Positions 1 to 11,285 of a stretch of DNA of 64,000 bases are shown in pieces (positions within the stretch are counted from its first letter, which is position 1; every line of letters begins with the position of its first letter). The translations under genes and the position numbers were made by a program. The DNA lies in contig JAJEKV010000014.1 in the NCBI GenBank assembly GCA_021234155.1, forward strand, positions 20,971,513 through 21,035,512, written 5' to 3'. The notes beneath the pieces were generated by a model. It did no database searches, had not been told where the DNA came from, and saw nothing but the letters and a program-made list of their open reading frames with translations. The stretch comes from Isoetes taiwanensis. Lineage: Eukaryota > Streptophyta > Lycopodiopsida > Isoetales > Isoetaceae.

Positions 1-672
1 CACGCATCTATGAATGATCTGCCACCATAAGATAGATAGCTTAAGATGGAGCAATTTATCCCATACCCATCGCCAAACTGCTTTCCGATGAGGCTCAGGG
101 ATAACTAAAGGCCACTTTGGCGATGGAGGCAACACTTAAGGATGAAGCAGGATGCTTCCCTTAACACTGCCATGAACCACCCAGAGCTGGGGAGCCACGT
201 CTTGTGGAGGTGGAGGAAAAGTAGCAGCTAATTTTTCTCAAATGCGATGGTCCCAACGAAGGAGGAGGAACTTCAATCTGAACTCATTCCACGTCAACAA
301 TCTTGTCTCATTATACCATGCAGCTACTGTGAGCACACCTGTTGCTCGCCATCGGCGCTGCGTCAATGGATGGATAGAAGAAGAGACCAGGGGACAATCC
401 GCCTGGCCGTCACCCAACAGGATCCACCAGCAACTGGTTGTACGATCTGTGTGGGCCATCGGATGGAACTGAAACAAAGTGTGCACAGTCTCCCAAGCAG
501 CTAGCAACCCCTTGAGGAAAGGAGAGGCATTAGGATATGGAGAAAGTGGATAGAATAATGCCCATGGGAGGAGTGGCTTAATGGATGGAGAGCCAAAGGA
601 AATGCACATCTGTAAAGACTGGTGAATAAGACGCAGTCCTGGCGAATTATCAACATTATTTAAATCCGCCAT
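1..672 (-). pseudogene. LINE family L ORF2, post-RT and zinc-binding RVT region
   Basis: The frame 672-238 matches the post-RT region of plant L1 ORF2 (WALFYPLSPYPNASPF, LTQRRWRATGV). The stretch from 237 to the window edge aligns with the zinc-binding region seen more completely in the related copy at 38.5-39.1 kb. It is cut by the window start. Confidence 0.75.
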
Positions 673-1010
673 ATGAACTTAGAAATCAGCACCATGCTCT
701 GGAGAAGAAAGTAAATGATCCCCAGCCCCCACAAAGTTTAAGCATAATGCACTTCGCCCAACTAATTTTAACATCAGCTCCTACTTCAATGCCATCCCAG
801 ATAAAGTTCATGACAATAAGAACAATGAGCTGCATCTTTGTTTGCGGTGCCAGCAAGATGGATGCCATATAGACATGTGTACTACTCAGAACTGACTTTG
901 CTACAGTTATGCAGCCAGCCATGGATAACTTAGTCGTGGACCAGCAGAACAAATGACTTTCCAAGCCCTTAATAATAACATCCCACGCATCTCCAGATGA
1001 GAGGTGTATA

Positions 1011-2451
1011 TCAACTGGAATGCCCAGAAGCCATGCCATGGGGAAGAACCTTCCATGGAAATGCAACCACAGAAGATGGCACTGGAGAGTCTAGGGCCCA
1101 CAAGGTAGTACACTTTTGCCATCCCACAAAGATACCAGAAGCCAAAGAGAAACTGTCCAACAAGGAAATGGCATTCTGCAAAATCTGCTCATCAGCCATT
1201 AAGAACAAGAAAGTGTCATCTGCATGCTGATTACAAATCTCTTGTGAACCATTATTCATGGGAAGACCCTGCAAGATGCCTTCCTGCACTGCAAGAGAGA
1301 ATACCTGAGAAAGAATGTCTGCCACAATTGTAAAAAGCAACGGTGCCAAAGGACAGCCCTGGCGAATGCCACGTCCCACCTGAAAAAATGTCGATGGTTC
1401 CCCTTGAAAAAGAATTGAAGAATAAGTAGAATAATGAAGTTTCATAACGTCTATTGCGAACTAGGCACCAAAACCAAGACGTAGGAGGCACTGCTCTAGG
1501 AAACTCCAGTCAACACTGTCATATACTTTTGCAAAGTCCAGCTTCAAGTATGCAATGGGATAACCATGAATTCTAGCCCGATAGAGACCCTCATATGCTG
1601 CTGCCACATTATTCAAGATACACCGGCGAGGCAAGAAACCTGACTATGTGGAAGAGATGGACTCGGTAAGCACGCCACAAAGCTTATGAGCAAAAGCTTT
1701 AGCAAAGATCTTGTACACTGAGGACAACAAAAATCTGAAATGGAAGAGGGATCCTTACATTTTGGAATAAGGGAGATACAATCAGAATTGAGGATTTTAT
1801 CCAGATGCCTCTATCTTTTAAAATCCCAGAAAGCATCATACACATCTGCACCGAGCCAATCCCAATACTCCTGGAAAAATTCCACCAGAATACCGTCAAG
1901 ATCCGGACACTTGCCCCTCTTGAGAGAAAATGTTTCCTCAGCTAAATCGTTCTGGCTGATCTCAGCCTCTAAAGTGGCCCTTTGCTCATTGGTGACTATA
2001 GGATGAACCTTCGCAGGTAAAGCCTCTTGAAAATCTGACTGAAAGGGAAGACGCCAAGTAGTGAAGAAAGCAGAAAAGTGATTGTGCAACAAGCCTCTAA
2101 GCTCAGTTGGATCTGAAACAACAAGTCCATCCTGAATCTGCAGAGACTGAAGAGATGCAGCAAGCTTTCTTGTTTTGGTAGCTCTGAAGAAAAAACCTGT
2201 GCACCGGTCTCCCTCCTTGAACCATTGCAACCCAGCTTTAATGCGAGCAAAGTGCACCTGTTCAGACTCCATCTACCGAATGCTACACAAAATTTGCTTC
2301 TCCACATGACCATCTGACGGGGCAAAGACCTGCATGCCTCAAGTTGTTGATAAAGAGCCAACGGAAGGCTCCGGTTAGTAGAAGCCCGCTCACGACCCCA
2401 ACCTTTAGCAAAAGACTTCACAGCAGTGAGAGCATCAACAATTCCTGCCAT
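1011..2451 (-). pseudogene. LINE family L ORF2, reverse transcriptase region (frameshifted)
   Basis: Two overlapping frames (2451-1996 and 2272-1811) hold the linker before the RT, including ARIKAGLQWFKEGDRCTGFF and KRGKCPDLDG, which correspond to the LINE motifs W-x-x-EGD-x-NT-x-FF and GK-x-PGPDG. A third frame (1445-1011) has RQGCPLAP and a catalytic box read as HADD instead of the usual YADD. The intervening RT sequence between 1811 and 1445 is present in broken frames. Several frameshifts separate the pieces. Confidence 0.85.
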
Positions 2452-2488
2452 GCCCCTGCGCCGAGAGAAAGAAGTGAACCACGCCTGT

Positions 2489-3139
2489 CTACATCCTTCT
2501 AGTTGCTACCAAAGCATTATAGCAGCCTCTATCATGTCTTGCATATGCTCTATCACCACCCAACCAGCCGTTACACCAAGTAAAACTTGAGGGACCGTCA
2601 ACTTCTATGAAGCCACAATCTTGCATTAAGCGGTGCCATTGCTCCCGTTCAAAGCCCTGCACTATCTCTGCACCTCTGCCACATCTGTCTTGCTCAAGCT
2701 CAACCATGTTAAAATCACCCACCATGATCCATGCAATAGGGGAGCCTAACCTCAATAATTTGGATCGCAAAGAAGCCCACAATGCGCCTCTCTGACGCGG
2801 TCGATTATGCGCATACACATTAACCAATCCCCATTCTTGCCCCTTATCAAACCACTTGATTATGATCCACCGGCCAAATCTGTCAACTTGAGTAAATGAC
2901 ACTGTAATAGTCCTCCTCCATGTTGTAAGGACACCAGCCTTTGCCGAGTCTGAGGCCGCCACAAGAACATTGTACTGCTTATTGATTACCACAACAACTT
3001 TGTAGGCATCCTCTTTCTTGCATTTATGCTCTTGCAAACATATGAAGTCTGAGTCCCACCTAGCCAGGGCCATGGACAACCTGCTCCTTTTAGTAGGGGA
3101 AGAGGCAACCCCTCGCACGTTCCAGGATATTAACTTCAT
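2489..3139 (-). CDS. LINE family L ORF2, AP-endonuclease domain
   Basis: The 216-codon frame starts with the classic plant LINE ORF2 opening (MKLISWNVRG). It shows the motifs of the exonuclease-endonuclease-phosphatase fold in order: SWNVRG near residue 5, LQEHK near 35 with the metal-binding Glu, VNVYAH near 110, VGDFN near 140 and SSFTW near 185. This domain nicks the target to prime reverse transcription. The frame stops after about 216 codons, before the final SDH motif and the RT. The remaining ORF2 continues in other frames, so the protein is broken. Confidence 0.85.
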   Translation of the reverse strand: MKLISWNVRGVASSPTKRSRLSMALARWDSDFICLQEHKCKKEDAYKVVVVINKQYNVLVAASDSAKAGVLTTWRRTITVSFTQVDRFGRWIIIKWFDKGQEWGLVNVYAHNRPRQRGALWASLRSKLLRLGSPIAWIMVGDFNMVELEQDRCGRGAEIVQGFEREQWHRLMQDCGFIEVDGPSSFTWCNGWLGGDRAYARHDRGCYNALVATRRM

Positions 3140-3384
3140 TGATCAGGTGGATGTGGAAGATGCTCTAAGTCCATATCAACATGTATATGAGACTCGATAT
3201 CCACTTGATCAGCCCAATGTGGCTGCGATGCTATTGGATGCGTAGTAACAGTGGTGAGGAGTGGTGGTTCAATAGGGTTAGGAGAAGCAGATGCAGAGGG
3301 CTGTGGTGCAAAGCTATTCCTCCTCCGAGCGGCTTTTTTCATGCGAGCAATGGACCATTCTTCTTCAATGGACCATTTTATCAA
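3136..3384 (-). CDS. LINE family L, C-terminal end of the upstream ORF (ORF1-like)
   Basis: This is an 82-codon open frame immediately upstream of the endonuclease ORF. It has a basic stretch near its start (KKAARRR) followed by a Pro/Ser-rich tail. No zinc knuckle is visible, so only the C-terminal part of ORF1 may remain. Its TGA overlaps the ATG of the next ORF in an ATGA arrangement, which could allow termination-reinitiation. The function is assigned from position in the element, not from a recognised domain. Confidence 0.5.
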   Translation of the reverse strand: MIKWSIEEEWSIARMKKAARRRNSFAPQPSASASPNPIEPPLLTTVTTHPIASQPHWADQVDIESHIHVDMDLEHLPHPPDQ

Positions 3385-5386
3385 ATATGTCTTTTAGATT
3401 ATGAAAACCTTACTTTAAAGTTGTACAAATATACATTTTGCACTCTCCCCCCCTTTTATTGTGTTACATCTTCATACGGGGGCACCATCGCAAAGCGCCA
3501 GGAGCCCCTCCCCAATTTGTGAGAGCATACCCCACAAACAAGGATCACTATTTGTGGTTCAGAGGCTAGCATAAAATGCGAATATGCTGATCTAACAACT
3601 CTTGATGATCGAAGGCATCCCTCATATGAGGCATATGCACCCAACAATAAGGGATTCTTTTTTTTTTTTTTTTTTTTTTTTTGGGTATTTCATAATTGTA
3701 GAGGGTAGTGGTTTGTGATGTTGGCAAAAACGAGGTTTACTTTTAGGTAATGCCTCTGTTGGACCTAACGGTCCCATGGACGAAATAAATCACATCCCTC
3801 CCTCCCTCCCCACCCATCCACCAACCCAACAAAACAAAAATAAAAAAAGGAAGGGTTTTTGGTAAACATGGTAATATAGTTTATGTGGCTAAAAAGCCAT
3901 CGTGGCGAACATTTTAAATCATAATAAAATCTTCAAAACGCAAGCATTCATTCGCTCAACTTTTAGATCGTAATAAAATCTTCATAACGCGATTAATTCA
4001 TTCGCTCAACTCACAAGTTATGCTTTTATAAATTGTTTGACACTCTTCAATTTTAACACACCATAATGTATCAGTCTATTGTATCTCCATTTTCGGGATG
4101 AAGGAGCATGCATGCATTGCATGTATTTTTGGGTTGCCCCTAAGGGGGAAAACCCTCGCTCACGTGGGTTTCCAGCATATTCTAAGTATATGCTAGAATA
4201 TACCTAGAATATGTCGAAACCACTCCAAACTTGTTGTTGCCTGCAAACTGATGGTCACCAGTGTTCTTGTGTGGCTGTTGTGCAAACTACCTTGAATGAT
4301 GAGAAAATAAAAGCCAGATTGTTCCTTGAGATTGCAATCTGTTTATCTTTGCAGTTGTTTGTCGCCATCTAACTTGGATGCTTCATTAATGGGAATTTAG
4401 TTATTGATCTCAATTTTTGCATTCTCTGCATGACAATGATGGTATACTGGATGTTTGGTAAAGACCTGGTGCTGTATGCTGCAAAGATGACCACCAAAGA
4501 GGCTTCATCCTTGTATAAACGAGTGCCTCTCTTTGCTGCTTGTGATGTGTTTCAATGCTTGGTGGGATGTTCTGAGGACACATTAGGAAGACTAAGAGAT
4601 GGTCTAGACCTTGTGGGGTATGCATTTGTACTTCTTTAACATATGGAGATAATGATGGCAGTTGCAGCTGTGGTTATCATGAGGCCTGGCATGTGACATT
4701 ATATATAGAGCCTCCCTTCAGATATAGATTGATCATGATTTCGTTTATACATTCAGTTAAGTTAGATTATAAGATGCACATTCTAGGGAAGTGTTTTTAA
4801 GTAGGATTAGAACATCTTTTCTACCTGACTTGAAATGTTTTTAAGGTTCCATTTGTAGTGGTTTCTCTATCTATATGTTATTCGGATATTTGTAATAGAT
4901 TCACCGAGTAGATGTAGTTTTCTCATGTGCAAAAACTGTTATTACAGTTTCAGGGAATTGTAAGCGCAATGGTGAAATAAACGGTAATGAATGCCAGGAG
5001 AGCAGCCAGCTAGCCAAAGGACATGCTAGCAACCAGTAAGGATTGAATTTTCTAGGTTTCTTACCCAGCTCAATACAACACTTACAACTTCAACAATGTA
5101 ATTCGTACGATAAACACATGGAAATTTTGTATCATGGCCTTACAGACAACAGTTCAATTCAGGTAGTCATCTAAAGTTGTTGGTTTCTAACATTAGTAAA
5201 GCACTTCTCAATTTAGCCTATGGTTGAGATTTGATTAATTTGTGCAATAATAAAATCACATCAGTTGGAGCAATAAGAATTCTTATCTGGCTTCGGGTTT
5301 GCATTATGTTGTAATGCCATGGAACTGTCTTATACCTTTTTTATCTGTTTTGTCTCCACTAACATGTGCAATGTACTCTTTTATAG
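3385..5386. other. Unassigned intergenic DNA
   Basis: AT-rich sequence with no protein I recognise. It contains a run of 25 T at 3658-3682, a pyrimidine/purine-rich stretch near 3797-3850, and a tandem duplication at 3918-4013. A 69-codon open frame at 4430-4639 (plus) has an alanine-rich helix-like composition but no recognised family; it might be an exon of the candidate gene further right, but the support is weak. Confidence 0.4.
3918..4013. repeat. Tandem duplication, 48-bp period, two copies
   Basis: The block beginning atcataataaaatcttca at 3918 is repeated from 3966 with a few substitutions. Both copies end in cattcattcgctcaac or a near variant. No function is apparent. Confidence 0.75.
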
Positions 5387-5720
5387 ACGAATACATCTTG
5401 GCTGGAGCTTTGCCTTGCAAACAACATTCATTGATTCATGTTCAGACATTCTTTGCATGACCCAGCCATCACTAGAGAAGGTATGTACCATTGTTTTGGT
5501 TCATTAACTCTTTCGAAAACATATATGACCATTGCATCCGTTACAGATCTCACTTAAGGGAAACTTTTCGTATGGCGAAGATAATATTCAAGAGGTAATT
5601 ACTGGAATTGTTTGGCTATAATTTATCTTGATATAATTGAACTGAACCTTCAAATATGAGTTATTGCAGGTTACAACTGTGAGCGGCTATAGGGGAGATT
5701 ATTTGGCACGAAGAAGTAAT
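5387..5720 (+). other. Three candidate exons of an unidentified gene
   Basis: Three blocks have matching splice signals and one shared open frame. Exon 5387-5480 follows a TTTTATAG acceptor and ends at GAAG|GTATGT. Exon 5547-5594 follows GTTACAG and ends at AGAG|GTAATT. A third begins at 5670 after TTATTGCAG. The joined frame reads across the junctions without a stop (ending ..PSLEK, then ISLKGNFSYG.., then VTTVSGYRGDYLARR..). I do not recognise the product, and no start or end of a gene is found. It could be a gene fragment or a chance alignment of splice-like sites. Confidence 0.35.
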
Positions 5721-7456
5721 AAGAAGTTTTTTCTTGACCTATGTTTAACAGACGTGTCTTATGCAAGTTGTGCCAGGATACAATGCCAGCATGTAGGGTT
5801 TTCAAACTTAACTTTACTAATATAATGATTTTGAAAATAAATGCGGTTGGTCAAAATGATGAAGTGATTGTACACCCAAAGTATAATCATTTGATTATAT
5901 TTTCAATAATCGGTGACAAAAGATAAAGGATATTAGTCCCATTGGAAAGGAATTTATTTGAGAAGAAGTTGATCTCAAATGTTTGCATCATGTATTGAGA
6001 TAATATAATCTGGTGGTATGTTTATTTTTCTGCTGGACTGTGTCAAGGGGCAGCTAGACCTTGGATCTAGCTTAGATTAACTTCCATACCTAATAAGCTG
6101 CTACATCGATCATCAAGAGCTGCCTAAATTATCAATCTTGTTGCTAATGTCAGCCATATTATCAAGTCGATGATATTGACAAATAGTTGCTAGTTAAAGA
6201 GGGAAGAGCTTCATTTTTTCCATGGGTGGTTGCGCCCCATCTATCATGCAAAGTGCACCCGATCCTACGTAGACCAATATAAGCCATTCGATGAATGTAG
6301 GGGATTTACAAACTCATTGTAAGAATATAGTAGGCGTCTAGTTTAATTCAAATATACCATTCGATGAATGTAGGGGATTTACAAACTCATTGTAAGAATA
6401 TAGTATGCGTCTAGTTTAATTCAAATATCGAGTTGGCAGATATAGTGGGGGGTTCGAAGTAGATATTTTGATTCCATGCGATTTCATTTAAACCACTTTA
6501 CCCTCCAGAAACTGATGTGCGCAGCACCTTGTTTGGATTGTCAGTTCATTGGGAGATCACTACTTATTCTTGGCTTCTCATTGGTGCTTCTTCATCTCTC
6601 AACAATATCTTTCCATATTCACCTTGATGGTTTTACTCCATTGAAAAGTTTATCGAAAAAAGAAAAAGAAAAGAGACTTGCAAGTCAACCATCTCCGCAA
6701 CTACTATCACCTTTTGCATTAAAACTTCCTCCATTTGATCACATATCATGTTGCGACATGAAAATTTATAGTTGCCAGGTGAACACAAAACAGTCATTGA
6801 TGCATCCCATCCATAATTGATAGGATCAACAATGTTTAAACCAATGCTTTCAAAACAAAGGTGCCAACTCCTGACTGCTTTTAGACATTAGAATGCTACA
6901 ATAAAATATGAGCGTCACTTGTGAGAATCAATGAACCATTAATTTACATATTGCATGATTGTTTTAATGAGTTCAACATGCAAGATTGATTTACAGAGAC
7001 AATCACCTAGAGATTACTCCAGATTATAAAACTTCAGAAGCTCTAAAAGGAATGTGCAGCCTTGGAATTGCAGGCACTTTTTCATTATCATTAAACCATG
7101 CAAGAGTGTGGCTTAGCTTCTTTTAAAGATTCTAAAGGATAGAATCATACGCTAGATATTGCACTGCAACATCTGAAAGATGCCACAAGTTGGAACATAA
7201 CAATCATGATGCGCAAGCCCCAATAAAATATACTGAAATACAGACCCTCTAAACATGTCTGGACATAACTAGTTTAGGAGGATGTGCTAGCTCGGAGAGA
7301 TCTATGGATTCTCCAAGCTATTAAAGTAAAGACCCTTGGCTCAAAGGGGAGATTTATATGTTACAGAATGACTTCATGAAACAAAGTCGAGGATTCAAAT
7401 TATTTCTGGCTAAAGTATGTTATGGTTGGATCAACCAAGACATGGTTGGCCATCTA
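5721..7456. other. Unassigned intergenic DNA downstream of POLD3
   Basis: Apart from the 73-bp tandem duplication I see no coding or element structure here. A 114-codon plus-strand frame (6476-6820) has no recognisable domain and is probably chance. The part nearest 7457 should include the POLD3 3' untranslated region. Confidence 0.4.
6284..6429. repeat. Perfect-looking tandem duplication, 73-bp period, two copies
   Basis: The unit beginning ccattcgatgaatgtagg occurs at 6284-6356 and again at 6357-6429, with one internal substitution visible (taggcg against tatgcg). This points to a recent duplication in otherwise unassigned DNA. Confidence 0.9.
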
Positions 7457-9626
7457 TCACGTCTTCTTCTTGAAAAATGAAAGTATATTTCCTTGATGCG
7501 CTCCCACTTTCCCTGCATTTTTTCCTGTTGCCTTACCACCAGATTTTGCACGAGCTTTTTGTTGAGGAGCTGCCGGCTTAGCGCTTTCAGGTGCACAATA
7601 TCTGTCCAAAGGTATGATATAATAAACGTGATTACAATTGAGAGCCAGCTTATGCAAATATAAACACTTACCCATTACGTTGATGGCTTTCCTCCTTCAA
7701 TGAAGTAGCAGCCACATCTGAAGCTGGAGCTGCTGGAAGGGGAAGAGATGCTGGTTCTTCCTTCATTCCATCTATCTCCCATACCACTTCAGTCACTGAT
7801 AGTGCAAGTACATAGTTATAAAAAACTCTTTGAAGCCTCGTTGTAATGAAAGTAAATTTAATATACCTTCGCGGCCTCGATCATCTATCCTTGTTTTTAA
7901 TATTTTTCTCTTTTTTGGACCTGTTTTAAGATCAATAGCAGGCTTATCAGAGAGCTCTTTACTAGCGCCACTTTCTACATTTTGGGCCTGGCCAGCGATA
8001 TGGCCATTTAGATTGTTGGATGCAATTGCATTCTCCTTCAACATGCTTGAATTTCCAGGATTAGGGGGCATCCTACAAACAGTGTCATTGTCCTGATCAA
8101 CTCTCAAATTCGCATGTTCTTCTGGAATTTCTGGTGATGCTAAACTGGTGATGTCTTGGGATGCCAAACTCGTGTCCTCCGCATTTCCATTCTCATCAGA
8201 CATCTCCTCATCAAAAATCACTCTGCGGCTCCTTCCTGTACCTCTTTTCAACTGGCCTCTTCTCATCCGTGCAAACTCTGTTGCGTCATCATCACTACTG
8301 GCATCATTTTCAATTGCATTCTTTACGAGAGAATCAGCATTCCCTGGAAATTCAAGGTCTATAAGAATTTTTTTAATTAGCTTCAAAAAATATTCTGAAT
8401 GACAAAATTGCACAAGAGAGAGGAATATGATCAAAATAAGCACCAGCAAAATGCTGCAGTGGGGCTTGTTCAGAAGCAGGAAATTTCACAGGGCTGGTGG
8501 CCTTGGGCTTGGTTGAAGTTCGCCCCCACAAACTTGCCAACTCTCCTTGACCTCCACTTGCTAACTGTTGCTTTTTTGAAGTGGGTACAGCTAATCCTTT
8601 AGCATCAGATGCTGTTAAACCTCTGCCAGCCTGAATATCTTTCACATCACATCCAGAAGGCTTTTTAGCTGCATTACTCGTTGCTGCATTGTTTCGGGCT
8701 TGTCCATCAGGAGGTAATGACTGTTGTAATGAAACAGCTGCTTTTTGCTTGGCAGATGCTGGATGCTCTGCCGGTGGTGCAGGGGTGATACGAGGAGTTG
8801 AATCTTTCAAACTGCGCGTAACTAAACTGCAAGAAACTGCACTAAAGCTGCAAAGAGTACGTGTTAGCTAACTACATAGCTATAAGTTTGCAAACATGAT
8901 TTCCTTACTAGGACTTGTTTACCGATTATCACGAAGGCAGTTATTTATATCAGGAGGCTGGTTGAAGAGCTCCTCTGACTGAGTGAAGTCTAAGCTCCAT
9001 AACTGAGCTGGGTCTTTGGGAAGAGAAGCTTGGACACTATATATATGGCTTGATGGCGATCCAGCCAAGGAAGCCTTGCTTTCTGCATGTAAAGTAACAT
9101 CGGCAATATGATTAACGTTTGACAAGGAAACAATGTATGTACCTTCTAATTTTGATTTGGGAACAAGTTGGACTGAGTAACATGAAGGCTCCATTTTACT
9201 CCAACCCGATACCACATACACAACTTCTATTCCATTTGAACAATTGTCTACAAACTCCTGCAGCAGCCTTCAGAAAAAATGACAAACAGATTATGTGAGA
9301 TGTATACTCGACCCTATGGAAAACCAAACTTATTAACATAATCCACAATATTTCGCCTGTGCAAAAACAAATAACGTAAACATGTGATGTTTTGTTCCTA
9401 AATTAATTTTATCGCCAAAAGTATGAGTAGTTTCCAATTATACCGTTTTGCATCGTTTGAAGCAATTGAATACTTCCGACTGAGCCATTTATATGAAACC
9501 TGAAATAAGCAGGCTGTTACAGATTGCTATGCATGCGACTTGGAAGGTAAGTAAGCTAGCACTTACAACTTGAAGTTGATCCGAAACAAGAGAATGTATT
9601 TGCTCCAGCAAATTTTCACCCTCCAT
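7457..9626 (-). CDS. POLD3: DNA polymerase delta subunit 3 (POLD3/p66-type), eight exons, intact
   Basis: This is an accessory subunit of the nuclear replicative polymerase delta that helps tie it to the sliding clamp PCNA. Eight exons can be joined with consistent phases: 9626-9567, 9499-9444, 9267-9143, 9082-8923, 8847-8444, 8343-7867, 7795-7672 and 7601-7457. This gives 516 codons plus TGA, the usual plant size. The N-terminal part has the conserved VSYKWLSRKY, LLQEF, VVSGW and PKDPAQLW segments. The middle is a low-complexity acidic/basic region with GELASLWGR and a KKRK patch. The last residues QGNILSFFKKK form a PIP-box (Q-x-x-I-x-x-FF). The third intron (9142-9083) is only 60 bp and lacks stops, so its retention would add 20 residues. 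Introns are all short. No frameshift is needed. Confidence 0.93.
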
Positions 9627-9662
9627 TCTCGGTGCTGGTCTTGCTACGACAACTCTGTTGAA

Positions 9663-9713
9663 CTAAACCCTATCTGTCGCCGTTCCCGCCATAGCTCGTC
9701 CTTTGATCACGTG
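9663..9713 (-). promoter_or_regulatory. POLD3 upstream motifs: telo-box, E2F-like site, G-box
   Basis: Just upstream of the POLD3 ATG (9626) are aaaccct-a at 9665-9672 (a telo-box in plant promoters), ttcccgcc at 9683-9690 (the core of an E2F site) and cacgtg at 9708-9713 (a G-box). E2F sites and telo-boxes together are typical of plant S-phase and replication genes, which fits this gene. These are motif matches only. Confidence 0.6.
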
Positions 9714-9856
9714 GCAGTCGACGTGTTATTAAGCTGTGTTTGGGCACACCGGATCGCCTTCAATATAAAAATGAAAAACAAGGCCTGGTTAATCTAGTTT
9801 GAAGAATTATCGTTTGGGGTGTCTGAAAATTATTTGGGGCCATTGGATGCTGGCAT

Positions 9857-9905
9857 ATGCCACTGGCCTCAGTGGACGATAAAAAATCATTCTCATTCTC
9901 ATTCT
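9857..9905 (+). mobile_element. 3'-end scrap of a LINE B-like element
   Basis: The sequence around agtggacgataaaaa (9871-9886) matches the 3' end of the larger LINE B copies (tccgtggacgataaaag at about 14638). It is followed by three attct(c) repeats where other copies have TTCC repeats. The element is truncated to under about 100 bp. It lies within about 250 bp of the POLD3 start and marks the point where the LINE A sequence is cut off. Confidence 0.5.
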
Positions 9906-9947
9906 TAATCCAGTTTTTAACCCTTTTTATCTTGTCATAGAATCTCT

Positions 9948-10447
9948 TCATAGATTGCTGATTGCAATCTTCAGGGGTGTGCAGGTGAAATTTCTAAAAT
10001 CCCTCACAAAGGATTCACTCTCAAGAAGAGCACAATTGAATTTATAGGACACATTACCATCCCTTGGAATTTGAGTCAATTGTCTAGTGCATAAAAATTG
10101 AGGCTGGTGATCCGAGATAATATTCCCTTCATCACTTGTGATATAACAGTTATTCCAAAAAGAGGAATTGGGACTACATACATAAAATCTGTCAATGGCA
10201 CAGTAGACTCTTTTATCTCCTTTCTGCTTATTTGACCAAGTAAAGGAAGCAGTAGAAGAGGGAACATAGACAAGGGAAGAATCAGAAACAAAGGCATCCC
10301 AATTACATCTCTCAAGAGTGGACATATTGATATTATTACCAAGCTTCATATTCCAAGAGGGAGTATTATTGAAGTCACCACCAACAATCCAGTCTGAATT
10401 AGGATTATTTTGCATCCAAGCGTTAATTTCAGTCCAAGGCAATTCTC
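9948..10447 (-). pseudogene. LINE A endonuclease, C-terminal half
   Basis: The frame shows WIVGGDFNNT, SFTWSNKQ, AIDRFYV and ISDHQPQ, the second half of the AP-endonuclease domain including the catalytic Asp/Asn and the final SDH. Its upstream end RELPWTEINAW fits directly onto the first half left at 14675 (..YASTSPKDR). It ends in a frameshift near 9950. Confidence 0.85.
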
Positions 10448-11285
10448 TCGGCTCGAGACCACCTACCCCCACCACGCCCTCACGTGGCGGCCCCGGGCCC
10501 CCACACTGCTGCCCCGCACTCCAGCCACTCCACGCCATCCCAGCCACCACCACCAACCCCCAAAGACGGGACCCGGCCCCGCCCACCCCTTTTGACTCCG
10601 CAGCCGCCAGAACCTGTGAGCGCAGCGAGAGGCCCTGTCCGGGTAGTTCGAGGCATGCCGTAATCGCCGAGGGGAGAGTTCACCACAACATCCGAACACA
10701 CATTCTCGACGGATGACATTCCCGGCCAGCCTCACATTTCTCGAAAGCAGCCCGTCATGGGGCTCGGGCCCGTCGCGGACCGCATTGTCATATTCACCGC
10801 TGCGGATGCACATGTGCGTGATGCCATATTGCGCCAGGCCGATGTCAAGGGGACATCCCTCAGATGGGACCGACTCACACCCATGCAACAGAGGCACGCA
10901 GACAGAGCTTGTCGTGGTCGAGGTATTCGCCACTGTGGGGTGCCGCAGATTGGTTCGAGGCAAGATGCACATTTTCCGACACCGCTATCGCCGCAGACCC
11001 CGCAGCCCCCAACCGCAATTTAACGCGGGCCCCGCGCCTTCTCCTACCACGCCCACCTTCTCCTGCTCCCTACTCCTGCTCCCTCCACGACCCATGCCCT
11101 CCTACACATCTTTGCCTCCCGCTCCATCTACTTCTCCTTTCGACCCTCTGCTTCCCCATCCCCTCACTCAGTTTTGCGCATACCATCCCCTGGCCGACAA
11201 ATAGGGAATTGTGCCTCCGGGTGGTCTCATTGTCGAGGCTTCCCTTGGCGAAGGGGGATCCCCGAACTTCCGTGGCGTACCGATA

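Larger units (their letters stand above)
1..3384 (-). mobile_element. L1-type LINE (family L), minus strand, 3' end beyond the window
   Basis: Read on the minus strand the order is: end of an upstream ORF (3384-3136), AP-endonuclease (3139-2489), reverse transcriptase (about 2451-1011, several frames), then post-RT sequence and the start of an RVT zinc-binding region (672-1). This is the usual order of a plant L1-clade non-LTR retrotransposon. The 3' end lies left of position 1 and the 5' end is around 3384; no target duplication can be checked. A second, 5'-truncated copy at 38351-39463 matches the part from about 1 to 540. The body carries frameshifts and stops, so it is not autonomous. Confidence 0.9.

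Noticed and set aside
10463-11204. Long GC-rich frames on both strands
   Set aside because: They lie in the GC-rich 5' region of LINE B where stops are rare; none shows a domain.
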